This document shows, one piece after another, positions 1 through 6,574 of a stretch of DNA of 6,753 nt (position 1 is its first letter; each line of letters begins with the position of its first letter). The stretch is from Oscillospiraceae bacterium (GTDB taxonomy: Bacteria > Bacillota > Clostridia > Oscillospirales > Acutalibacteraceae): assembly GCA_902797915.1 (NCBI GenBank), contig CADBUK010000033.1:1-6753 (forward strand), written 5' to 3'. A program made the translations under genes and the position numbers. The notes beneath the pieces are model-generated. The model searched no databases. It saw nothing but the letters and a program-made list of their open reading frames with translations, and was not told the origin of the DNA.

Positions 1-3000
1 GACGGGGTTTTTACAATAATTTTTTCAATCTGGCCGCTGTCGTTTGTAAAGAACAGCTGGGCTGAGCCGTCGGGGATAAACCTTGCCTCAAGCGAGGTGT
101 TTGACGTAATTACAAAGCTGTACTGACTGTCCGTTGAGAAAATACGCTTGGTTACGGTTTCGTACCAACCCGCAAATTTATAGCCCGAAGCTGCCTGCGC
201 CGTCAGATTAACAGTATTGCCGAAAACTGCGGTATAATTCCCCGCCGCGCCGTTTTCATTGCCGACGGAAACGGAAACGCCGCCGTTTTTAGCCGTAACG
301 CTTAAATCAAGATACGCGCGCAGATTTGAAATTGCGGTAAGCACCTGAGCCGTGGCGGCGTCCGCCTGTGCCTGAGTTGCAAACGCCTGCAAAACTGCCG
401 TTGCGGATGTTACCGCCTGCTGAAGCGCGGCATAACTGTCCGCCGTATAAAGCGATTGCTCAAACGCGCCCGCCTTCTGAATTGCGCTCTGAAGCGCGGT
501 TTTGTCCGCATCAACGGACTCAACGAAGCTAACCTCGCTGTTGCCCGTCAGGGTAAAGGTATATTCATTAGCGGCGCCCGCGCTGTAAGTGCTTGTGCCG
601 AGAACATTTGACACCGTGTTATGCCACGAAGCAACGCTGCCCGAGCCGATATAAACCGCCCTGATTTCGCAGCCGTAGCTGAGCGACGATAAATCAGAGG
701 TTTTTGTTCCGTTAACATAATACTCAACGTCGCCGTTTCTGTAAGCGGAGCCCGCGGGAAGATGGAGCACTCCACTGCGCCCGTTATAGCTTTGCACCCA
801 GTTGCAATAGCCGCTTGCCGACTGCGGAACACCGCTGTCAAACCCGTTTTCAAAATCGGGAGAAAGCGTTTGCTGTGTTTCCGTTCTGTAAAGCGCGGCG
901 GCCTCAGCGTCCGAAAGCGCGTGTGAGAAGCAGCGCACGTTGTCAAGCGAAAGCGTGCAGGTGCCCCAGTAAGGCGTGTAAGAGCCGAAATAAAGCTTTG
1001 TACTGCCCGAGGCAAGAAAGCTCATAAGCCCGCCCTGCGACTGATACTGGCTTGTGCCGCGGACATTAACGGTCTGCCTGCGCACGCCGTTAACGTAGAT
1101 AACAAAATTATAATCATCAATTATGCTGACGGTAATAAGCTGCCACTGCTGCTTAACAATGGCGCTTTCCGCTTGCGTGTGGTCAAAGTAGAGCCCCGCG
1201 CCGCTGAGCGAAGAATCGCTGCCGCCGTTACCGTTATTGAAACGAACGTAACCGTCCGTGCCGAGCGTGAAATACTTGCACTCGCCCGTATCGCCCTGAG
1301 CGAAGGTTACCGACTCCGTATCATCCCAGTAATTGCCGTTAATGCGCTGGTAATAGCTTACCGTAAAGCCCTTTGAGGTATCAAGATTTGCAAACGGGGA
1401 CTGATTTGTGGCAACATAATTGCGCTTATCGCTTCCGTTTTTGCTGTACGGGAAATACGCTGTTCCCGACCTGCCGTCATTATTATCCGTTTGATGATAA
1501 ACGCTTTTGCCGCTGTCCTGCGTTCCCGTTACCGCGGTGCCGCCGATATTATCGGTAAAATCCTGATAATAGAGCAATGATTCATCCTGCTCCTCAATTT
1601 CAAGCGGAGAAAGCGCTTTTGAATAAAACGCGGTGTTATCAAGATAAGAATCCTGCGTGCCGCCCAACGAGCCGTAAATATTTGCGGCGGCGCCGTAATA
1701 AAGGTTAATACTGCTGTCCGCAAGATAGGAAAAAATACCTTCATTACCGCTGACGCCGTACGGGTAACCGCTTGCGGCAATGCTGCTTAAATTATACTGC
1801 GCAACAAGAGCGTCGTTAATATAATAATCAAGCAAATGCTGACCGCTGATATTTTTATAAATTGAGATAACAATATCGTCCCAGTGAGCGCCCGTGCAGT
1901 TGTTGTAAGCGTCGGAGCGTAAATCGAAATAGCAATTGTTCCCGCTTCCCGCACCGCCGTTGCCGTCGTTAAACAGGATTGTGCCGTTTGCCATTATAAT
2001 AAAATATCTGTTGTCGCTGTTTTTGCCCGTTGTGAAATTAAGCAGAGCGCCGTTCCAGTCCCCGTCTGCAGCGCAATATTTTGAAAAGCTGATTGTAACG
2101 CCTTTTGAAAGGTCCTTGTTTGCAAACGGGTTCTGCGTTTCTGCCGCCCTGTTGCCCGAAGCCGTGTTAACGGAATAGCTCATACTTTCAACGGGGGATT
2201 CGTTAAACGCATTTTCGCCGATATATGTTACTGAACTCGGAATTGAAATTGAGGTAAGATTATCAAAGCCGTAAAAAGCATAATCGCCGATTGAGGTTAT
2301 GCCGTCCTCAATAACAATGCTGTGAATTAAATCGGAATTATACTGCCCGTCAAACAGGCAATTTTTAATCTGGTCGCCCCACGGCGCGGTTGAGCCCATA
2401 TTGTTTATGCCGCTGTCCGACGAAAAGGCGTAATTGTTCATAGCGCCGCTGCCGCTGATTGTAAGCGTGCCTGTTTTGCGGTTAAGGGTATAGCTTATAT
2501 TGCCGTCCGTGCCCGTAACCTTTGCGCAGACCGCTTCGTTATTAAGAATTATATTGCGGCACAAATCCGCCGTTGCAAAATCCATACAGTAAATGCCCGA
2601 GGGCTTGTTGCGGGTATAGGTGTAGGTGTAATAACTCGGGTTAATCTGCCCCGCCAGATTTTCGGGATTAGGAATGGTGGAGTCCGAAACCGTGGAGGAA
2701 TAGTTGATATAGTATTCCCCGCGCCAGTGCCCGAGGTTAAGCATATACTGGGTTGCCGTAATTTTCTGCTGAGTGTTCCACTTATAATAATCCTGAATAT
2801 GCGCGGTGCCTATGCCTGTATTATTACTGTAGATATTCTGATAATACGGCTCGGCAAAATTGCCTTCCATATCATTATACTTTATCTTCTGTCCGGATTC
2901 GTTTTCATCAACAACTACGCCCTGCGAGCCCTCGCTGCCGATATACTGGTCAAAGCGGTTAAACAGTACGCATTTGCCCCTGACTGCGCCAAGGGTGGGC

Positions 3001-3605
3001 ACGCTTTTGCCCAGATACCAATAATCGTTATAATTATAATCGGAGCCGTAAAAATACTTGCCCTGACCGTAGCCGTGGATATATTCGTAAATCGCATTTG
3101 TAAAGGAGGGCACGCCGTTGTTGCCGTCATCCTCCTTAATGCTGACCAAAACCGTTTCGCTCGGATGAGCGTCCAGCCAGGTATATAGCATTTGAAAAAC
3201 ATAATCAAGATAAAGATAATCGTTATCGTCCCAGCAATCCGTTGAGCCGTGAACGGTTTTAACCGAATAAGTGCTTGCGTCAACCTCACAGCGAACGTCA
3301 AGAAAACGAACGCCCGCGTTAAGCTGCTCGGTAATATTAAGCCCTTGGCATTTTGAAACGCTTGAAACCATCCAGTCATTTTTAAACTTTCTTGCGCAGG
3401 AGTCGTGCGTGCCGGGCATTGTTATTTCCGTAAGCTTGGTGTTATCCAAAATAACGCTCATCCAGTCCGAAGACGAAACGTCGGCAAGGCTTGTTTCGGA
3501 AACATTATAAGCAAACGCAGAGGGCGCAAAAGCAAAGCCCGTAACAAGCATAACGCCCGACAGGATTGCGCTGATTATCCGCTTTAACCCGTTTTTATTT
3601 TTCAT
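1..3605 (-). CDS. Secreted multidomain phosphatidylinositol-specific phospholipase C-family protein (3' end outside window)
   Basis: The frame is open for 1201 codons from the ATG at 3605 to the left edge, so the C-terminus is missing. An in-frame TGA directly precedes the ATG and GGAG lies 8 nt upstream, which fixes the start. Residues 1-32 are a signal peptide (KNKNGLKR, hydrophobic core, SAFA cleavage site), so the product is exported. Residues ~45-356 form a bacterial PI-PLC X domain of normal length: MPGTHDS with His67/Asp68, RFLDVR with Arg105, VHG with His119, SIKED with Lys157, and the closing MDF near 341-343. In Bacillus PI-PLC the equivalent His pair and Arg cleave phosphatidylinositol without calcium. 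Then follow a BspA-like LRR_5 module (~365-480, motifs ITSIGDYAF and VTYIGENAF), two LamG/concanavalin-like modules (~481-675 and 676-908, both with a PFAN..D.SKG motif), an unrecognised beta-rich stretch (909-1030), a FIVAR-like helical segment (1031-1097) and an InlB-type repeat (1099-1178, GYKFAGWYE). It has its own promoter and follows a terminator. The substrate (lipid, GPI anchor or other) is not determined. No surface anchor is visible; one may lie past the edge. Base usage resembles its neighbours. Confidence 0.9.
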   Translation of the reverse strand, partial: MKNKNGLKRIISAILSGVMLVTGFAFAPSAFAYNVSETSLADVSSSDWMSVILDNTKLTEITMPGTHDSCARKFKNDWMVSSVSKCQGLNITEQLNAGVRFLDVRCEVDASTYSVKTVHGSTDCWDDNDYLYLDYVFQMLYTWLDAHPSETVLVSIKEDDGNNGVPSFTNAIYEYIHGYGQGKYFYGSDYNYNDYWYLGKSVPTLGAVRGKCVLFNRFDQYIGSEGSQGVVVDENESGQKIKYNDMEGNFAEPYYQNIYSNNTGIGTAHIQDYYKWNTQQKITATQYMLNLGHWRGEYYINYSSTVSDSTIPNPENLAGQINPSYYTYTYTRNKPSGIYCMDFATADLCRNIILNNEAVCAKVTGTDGNISYTLNRKTGTLTISGSGAMNNYAFSSDSGINNMGSTAPWGDQIKNCLFDGQYNSDLIHSIVIEDGITSIGDYAFYGFDNLTSISIPSSVTYIGENAFNESPVESMSYSVNTASGNRAAETQNPFANKDLSKGVTISFSKYCAADGDWNGALLNFTTGKNSDNRYFIIMANGTILFNDGNGGAGSGNNCYFDLRSDAYNNCTGAHWDDIVISIYKNISGQHLLDYYINDALVAQYNLSSIAASGYPYGVSGNEGIFSYLADSSINLYYGAAANIYGSLGGTQDSYLDNTAFYSKALSPLEIEEQDESLLYYQDFTDNIGGTAVTGTQDSGKSVYHQTDNNDGRSGTAYFPYSKNGSDKRNYVATNQSPFANLDTSKGFTVSYYQRINGNYWDDTESVTFAQGDTGECKYFTLGTDGYVRFNNGNGGSDSSLSGAGLYFDHTQAESAIVKQQWQLITVSIIDDYNFVIYVNGVRRQTVNVRGTSQYQSQGGLMSFLASGSTKLYFGSYTPYWGTCTLSLDNVRCFSHALSDAEAAALYRTETQQTLSPDFENGFDSGVPQSASGYCNWVQSYNGRSGVLHLPAGSAYRNGDVEYYVNGTKTSDLSSLSYGCEIRAVYIGSGSVASWHNTVSNVLGTSTYSAGAANEYTFTLTGNSEVSFVESVDADKTALQSAIQKAGAFEQSLYTADSYAALQQAVTSATAVLQAFATQAQADAATAQVLTAISNLRAYLDLSVTAKNGGVSVSVGNENGAAGNYTAVFGNTVNLTAQAASGYKFAGWYETVTKRIFSTDSQYSFVITSNTSLEARFIPDGSAQLFFTNDSGQIEKIIVKTP

Positions 3606-3613
3606 TCAAACCA

Positions 3614-3617
3614 CTCC
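3614..3617 (-). promoter_or_regulatory. Shine-Dalgarno site of the PI-PLC-family gene
   Basis: On the minus strand GGAG sits 8 nt before the ATG at 3605. With the in-frame stop codon immediately upstream of that ATG, this leaves little doubt about the start. Confidence 0.8.
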
Positions 3618-3661
3618 GTTCGAACCATATTACAGTAAATCTATAAATTACCCTAAGTTTA

Positions 3662-3690
3662 ATTATATCATATTAATAAAATAAAAACAA
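3662..3690 (-). promoter_or_regulatory. Sigma-A-type promoter for the PI-PLC-family gene
   Basis: Read on the minus strand, TTGTTT (3685-3690) is followed after exactly 17 nt by a perfect TATAAT (3662-3667). Transcription would start near 3655, giving a leader of about 50 nt. The -35 box lies immediately after the T-run of the rlmH terminator, so termination of one unit and initiation of the next are packed back to back. The spacing and the -10 are consensus-like; the start site itself is inferred. Confidence 0.75.
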
Positions 3691-3720
3691 GAAAAAATGA
3701 GCAGTCGTTCGAACTGCTCA
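3691..3720 (-). terminator. Intrinsic terminator after rlmH
   Basis: On the minus strand a perfect 8-bp stem (TGAGCAGT / ACTGCTCA, positions 3713-3720 and 3698-3705) with a 7-nt loop is followed by six T residues (3692-3697). The first three bases of the stem are the TGA stop codon of rlmH, so the hairpin starts exactly where translation ends. On the plus strand no T-run follows the hairpin, so it should act on the minus strand only. Confidence 0.85.
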
Positions 3721-4197
3721 TTTATGATATTTTGAATTGTTTGAAATTGCAAACGCGCGGTAGGTCTGTTCCAGCAGAACGAGCCGCGCAAGCTGATGGG
3801 GCAGGGTCATTTTGCCGAAGGAAAGCTTTGTTTTGCCGAGCGCCTTAACCTCTGCCGACAGCCCGAACGAGCCGCCGATAACGAAGCATAGCGAGGAATA
3901 ATCAAGGCTGATTTTTTCTATCAGGGCGGAAAAATCGGGGGAGGAATACTCCCTGCCCTCAATGCAAAGCGGTACAACCGCACTGCCCTTTGGGATTTTG
4001 GCGATAATCCGCTCGCCCTCCTTTTGCAAAATCTGCGCGATTTCCGTTTCCTTGGGATTATCGGAGGCGCGTTCCTCCGCAACCTCAACAACGTTTATTT
4101 TGCAGTATGCGCTAAGGCGTTTAACGTATTCCGCACAGCCGTCGCGCAGGTAGGACTCTTTAAGCTTGCCCACGCAAATAACGCTGACGTTCATCAT
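3718..4197 (-). CDS. rlmH: 23S rRNA (pseudouridine1915-N3)-methyltransferase RlmH
   Basis: The 159-residue product matches the length and sequence pattern of RlmH, a SPOUT-class methyltransferase. The family works as a dimer and uses S-adenosylmethionine to methylate pseudouridine 1915 in helix 69 of 23S rRNA on assembled ribosomes. Visible hallmarks are the N-terminal VGKLKE (residues 9-14), the SAM-site loop FVIGGS.GL (105-113), the knot segment LSFGKMTLPHQLAR (125-138), LEQTYRAF (142-149) and the typical C-terminal YHK. The first ATG (4197) overlaps the walJ stop as ATGA; a second ATG follows at once (4194) and would give the more usual MNVSV start. A GGAGGG run about 11-12 nt upstream of the first ATG favours the first, but both are possible. 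Coupling to walJ is likely. The gene ends inside its own terminator stem. The walJ-rlmH order is also found in Bacilli, where other genes may lie between. Confidence 0.96.
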   Translation of the reverse strand: MMNVSVICVGKLKESYLRDGCAEYVKRLSAYCKINVVEVAEERASDNPKETEIAQILQKEGERIIAKIPKGSAVVPLCIEGREYSSPDFSALIEKISLDYSSLCFVIGGSFGLSAEVKALGKTKLSFGKMTLPHQLARLVLLEQTYRAFAISNNSKYHK

Positions 4198-4982
4198 AAA
4201 ACAATCAGCCCTCCCTCGTTAACGGGCGGAGAAACCCAAAGGCGATAATCGCCGCCCTCCTCTGCGCCGAGCTCGCTTAAAGCGGCAACGGCGGTCTGGC
4301 GCGCAATTTCGGGAATATTGTTTTCCCTGCTCAAATGGGAAAGCACAAAACGGGTGGTGCCGCCCTGAAGCAGCTCCTTGGCAAATTCGCCCGCGGCGTA
4401 GTTTGAAAGATGCCCCTTTTCCGAAAGTATCCTCTGTTTAAGCGGATAGGGATACGGCCCCGTCTGAAGCATGGAAATTTCGTGGTTAAACTCAAGGAAA
4501 ACCAAATCAGAGCCCGCGGTTACCCTTTTGGCGTCGTCGGTAACATAGCCCGTGTCGGTACAAACGGAAACTCGCCTGCCGTCAGGCAGGGTAAACTTAT
4601 AGCCTACGCAGGCAACGGAGTCGTGCGAATTATAAAACGGCTCCGCAAAAGTGCCGTCAAGATTAAGCACGCCGTTGATTTCATACGAATTAACCCGATT
4701 ATCCGCAATACCTCTGAAGCGCATTTCCTCCAGACATTCGGGGCAGGCAAAAACGGGCATTTTATAGCGCGAGGCAAAAACGCGCAGCCCGCCGATATGG
4801 TCAATATGCTCGTGCGTAACAAACACTGCTTTAATGCTTGCGGGGTCAACGCCGATATTGCGAAGCGCCGCCTCGCACCTTTTGGCAGAAACGCCGATAT
4901 CAACCAGAATACCGCCGTCGCCGCAGCCTATGTAAATTGAATTTCCGCTGCTGCCCGAAAACAGCTGGCACACCTTTGCCAT
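4194..4982 (-). CDS. walJ: WalJ/YycJ-family metallo-beta-lactamase-fold nuclease
   Basis: The 262-residue product has the start typical of the YycJ/WalJ/VicX family (FSGSSGNS, residues 8-15) and the metal-binding motif THEHIDH (56-62) of the metallo-beta-lactamase fold. Further likely metal or active-site residues are His120, Asp143 (CTDTG), His167 (LEFNHE), His191 (GHLSN) and His216 (LSHLS). It has no signal peptide and should be cytoplasmic. Family members are linked to double-stranded DNA exonuclease activity and mutation avoidance, and in Bacilli and streptococci they are encoded beside the WalRK (VicRK) cell-wall two-component system; no WalRK gene is visible here. The ATG at 4982 has GGAG 6 nt upstream. 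The gene lies 51 nt after murA, behind a hairpin with a T-run, and its stop overlaps the rlmH start by 4 nt. The common LESNHD motif reads LEFNHE here, a mild change. Family assignment is firm; the exact cellular role is inference. Confidence 0.93.
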   Translation of the reverse strand: MAKVCQLFSGSSGNSIYIGCGDGGILVDIGVSAKRCEAALRNIGVDPASIKAVFVTHEHIDHIGGLRVFASRYKMPVFACPECLEEMRFRGIADNRVNSYEINGVLNLDGTFAEPFYNSHDSVACVGYKFTLPDGRRVSVCTDTGYVTDDAKRVTAGSDLVFLEFNHEISMLQTGPYPYPLKQRILSEKGHLSNYAAGEFAKELLQGGTTRFVLSHLSRENNIPEIARQTAVAALSELGAEEGGDYRLWVSPPVNEGGLIVL

Positions 4983-4988
4983 AACCTT

Positions 4989-4992
4989 CTCC
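4989..4992 (-). promoter_or_regulatory. Shine-Dalgarno site of walJ
   Basis: GGAG followed by AAGGTT and the ATG at 4982 gives a 6-nt spacer. It lies 7 nt downstream of the T-run of the preceding hairpin, so the ribosome-binding site itself is not buried in the stem. Confidence 0.7.
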
Positions 4993-4998
4993 GTTCAT

Positions 4999-5024
4999 AA
5001 AAACAGGGCGGTTGCCCGCCCCGT
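4999..5024 (-). terminator. Intrinsic terminator or attenuator between murA and walJ
   Basis: On the minus strand a 9-bp stem with one G-U pair (ACGGGGCGG / CCGCCCTGT) closes a GCAA tetraloop and runs into a stretch of five T residues (4999-5003). It starts 9 nt after the murA stop codon. It should end most murA transcripts; since no promoter fits in the few bases left before walJ, walJ-rlmH would depend on readthrough or on a promoter inside murA. Confidence 0.8.
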
Positions 5025-5033
5025 AAAATTTGA

Positions 5034-6323
5034 TTATCCTGCGTTATTAACAGCCTGTTTTTTGGACTTAACCTCAACGCGTTTAATGTCCGCGCCGAGC
5101 GCTGTAAGCTTTTCAACAATTTCCTCGTATCCGCGGTCAATGTACTGAATTTGCTCAACCGTGGTCTGCCCGTTTGCAACAAGGCCCGCAATAACCATTG
5201 CCGCGCCTGCGCGAAGGTCTGTAGCCTTAACCTCAACGCCCGAAAGCTTCGGCACGCCCTCAATGATTGCGGTTTTACCCTCAACCTGAATGTTGGCGCC
5301 CATTCTTGTAAGCTGGCCGACATACTGAAAACGGTTATCCCACACAGCCTCGGTAAGAATTGAGGTGCCGTTTGCAATTGAAAGCAGCACCGCCATCTGC
5401 GGCTGCATATCCGTCGGGAAGCCGGGATGTGGCATTGTTTTAACGTTGCACTTTGTAAGCGGTTTAAAGCGTGTTACGCGCACCGCGTCGTCATATTCAA
5501 TAGTTTCCGCGCCCGCCTCACGAAGCTTTGCGCTGATGGACTCAAGATGCTTGGGAATAACGTTTTTAACAAGCACGTCGCCGCCGCAAGCCGCAGCCGC
5601 CACCATATATGTTCCCGCTTCAATCTGGTCGGGAATAATGGAATAGGTGCAGCCGTGCATTTTTTCAACGCCGCGGATTTTAATAACGTCCGTACCTGCG
5701 CCGCGAACGTCCGCGCCCATTGAGTTTAAGAAGTTAGCCACGTCAACGATATGCGGCTCCTTTGCGGCGTTTTCAATAATCGTTAAGCCCCTTGCAAGCA
5801 CTGCGGCAAGCATAACGTTAATTGTTGCGCCTACGGAAACCTGGTCCATATAAATTGAAGAGCCGACAAGCTTTTCGGCATTTGCGCAAACCATACCGTC
5901 AACAATCTTGACGTCCGCGCCAAGCATTTCAAAGCCCTTTATGTGCAAATCAATCGGGCGAACGCCGAAGTTGCAGCCGCCGGGCATAGCAACCTCTGCA
6001 CGCTTATACCTGCCAAGCATTGCGCCGATAAGGTAATAGCCCGCCCTGAAATGCGAGGTTAATTCGTAAGGCACGCTCTGATACCTAATCGGGCGGGAAT
6101 CCACTTCAATCGTGCCCTTATTAATCATTTTGATTTCCGCGCCCATCTGAGCCAAAATCTTAATGCTGAGTGAAACGTCGGAAATGTTGGGTATATTTTC
6201 AATTCTGACAACGTCATCGGCAAGAAGCGCCGCGGGAATAATAGCAACAGCCGCATTTTTTGCGCCGCTGATATTAACCTCGCCGAACAGCTCGTGCCCG
6301 CCGTTAATTACAAAATTTTCCAA
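5034..6323 (-). CDS. murA: UDP-N-acetylglucosamine 1-carboxyvinyltransferase (MurA)
   Basis: This is the enzyme for the first committed step of peptidoglycan synthesis: transfer of enolpyruvyl from phosphoenolpyruvate to UDP-N-acetylglucosamine in the cytoplasm. I start it at a TTG (6323), giving 429 residues that begin ENFVINGG, the usual MurA start. A GAGGG site lies 7 nt upstream. The same frame stays open to another TTG at 6356, which has no visible ribosome-binding site and would add 11 residues foreign to the family. With the shorter start, Lys22 (SGAKNAA), Asp305 (FPTDMQ) and Arg397 (DRGYE) fall at the same numbers as in the E. coli enzyme, which supports the choice. The catalytic cysteine, the target of fosfomycin, is present at residue 117 in PGGCNFG, so the fosfomycin-resistant Cys-to-Asp change is absent. 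The two EPSP-synthase-like halves are complete. Firmicutes often carry two murA paralogues; which one this is cannot be told from the window. The gene ends in TAA, followed by a hairpin. Confidence 0.97.
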   Translation of the reverse strand: MENFVINGGHELFGEVNISGAKNAAVAIIPAALLADDVVRIENIPNISDVSLSIKILAQMGAEIKMINKGTIEVDSRPIRYQSVPYELTSHFRAGYYLIGAMLGRYKRAEVAMPGGCNFGVRPIDLHIKGFEMLGADVKIVDGMVCANAEKLVGSSIYMDQVSVGATINVMLAAVLARGLTIIENAAKEPHIVDVANFLNSMGADVRGAGTDVIKIRGVEKMHGCTYSIIPDQIEAGTYMVAAAACGGDVLVKNVIPKHLESISAKLREAGAETIEYDDAVRVTRFKPLTKCNVKTMPHPGFPTDMQPQMAVLLSIANGTSILTEAVWDNRFQYVGQLTRMGANIQVEGKTAIIEGVPKLSGVEVKATDLRAGAAMVIAGLVANGQTTVEQIQYIDRGYEEIVEKLTALGADIKRVEVKSKKQAVNNAG

Positions 6324-6330
6324 AATTCTT

Positions 6331-6335
6331 CCCTC
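6331..6335 (-). promoter_or_regulatory. Shine-Dalgarno site that decides the murA start
   Basis: GAGGG on the minus strand is followed by a 7-nt spacer (AAGAATT) and the TTG at 6323. It lies inside the reading frame of the longer alternative start at 6356, for which I see no such site. Confidence 0.75.
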
Positions 6336-6381
6336 TTTTGTTATAGAAAAGTTCAAACGAACAGTAGTTGTAAAATTTACC

Positions 6382-6396
6382 CTGTTATTATAACAG
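6382..6396 (-). promoter_or_regulatory. murA promoter: extended -10 inside a perfect palindrome
   Basis: On the minus strand TGTTATAAT (6387-6395) is an extended -10 element (TGn plus perfect TATAAT). A weak -35 candidate, TTTATT, lies 17 nt upstream at 6410-6415. The expected start near 6380 leaves a leader of about 57 nt before the TTG. The -10 is centred in a perfect 7-1-7 inverted repeat, CTGTTAT-A-ATAACAG, which could be an operator. A second short palindrome, GTAAA-A-TTTAC as read on the plus strand (6370-6380), abuts it in the initially transcribed region. The promoter call is good; the operator idea is inference. Confidence 0.65.
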
Positions 6397-6574
6397 AGTG
6401 TTTAGCAAAAATAAAGCCCTTTTAATATTATGAAACTGTTTTGTAATAACTGAAAACCGTACAAAAACAACAATATGTATATGGAAAGCTGCCCGAATTC
6501 CGCAAGATAAGGGAGCAAATTAAAAATTAAAAAATTTTTAAAATCTGCGAATTATAAAAAATTACAAAATAATT
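6397..6574. other. AT-rich non-coding stretch upstream of the murA promoter
   Basis: No open reading frame longer than about a dozen codons with a ribosome-binding site is visible here on either strand. The stretch includes runs of A and T around 6519-6570 that may be intrinsically curved. A weak hairpin, GCT-CCC / GGG-AGC with one bulged base (6488-6514), is the only other structure I see. I find no tRNA, riboswitch or insertion-sequence signature. Confidence 0.5.

Noticed and set aside
815..3587. Several plus-strand and minus-strand open frames of 60-155 codons across the left half
   Set aside because: They lie in other frames of the continuous PI-PLC-family gene, have no family resemblance or ribosome-binding sites, and show the low-quality composition expected of antisense frames.
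3617..3625. LexA (SOS) operator in the PI-PLC leader
   Set aside because: The Firmicute SOS box has GAAC and GTTC half-sites in the order GAAC-N4-GTTC; here the order is reversed and there is no spacer.
4410..4940. A plus-strand open frame of 176 codons opposite walJ
   Set aside because: walJ on the minus strand has complete family motifs; the antisense frame is a by-product of its codon usage.
6431..6512. Tiny plus-strand frames starting at ATG near 6430 and 6475
   Set aside because: They encode only 7 and 11 residues and have no Shine-Dalgarno site.
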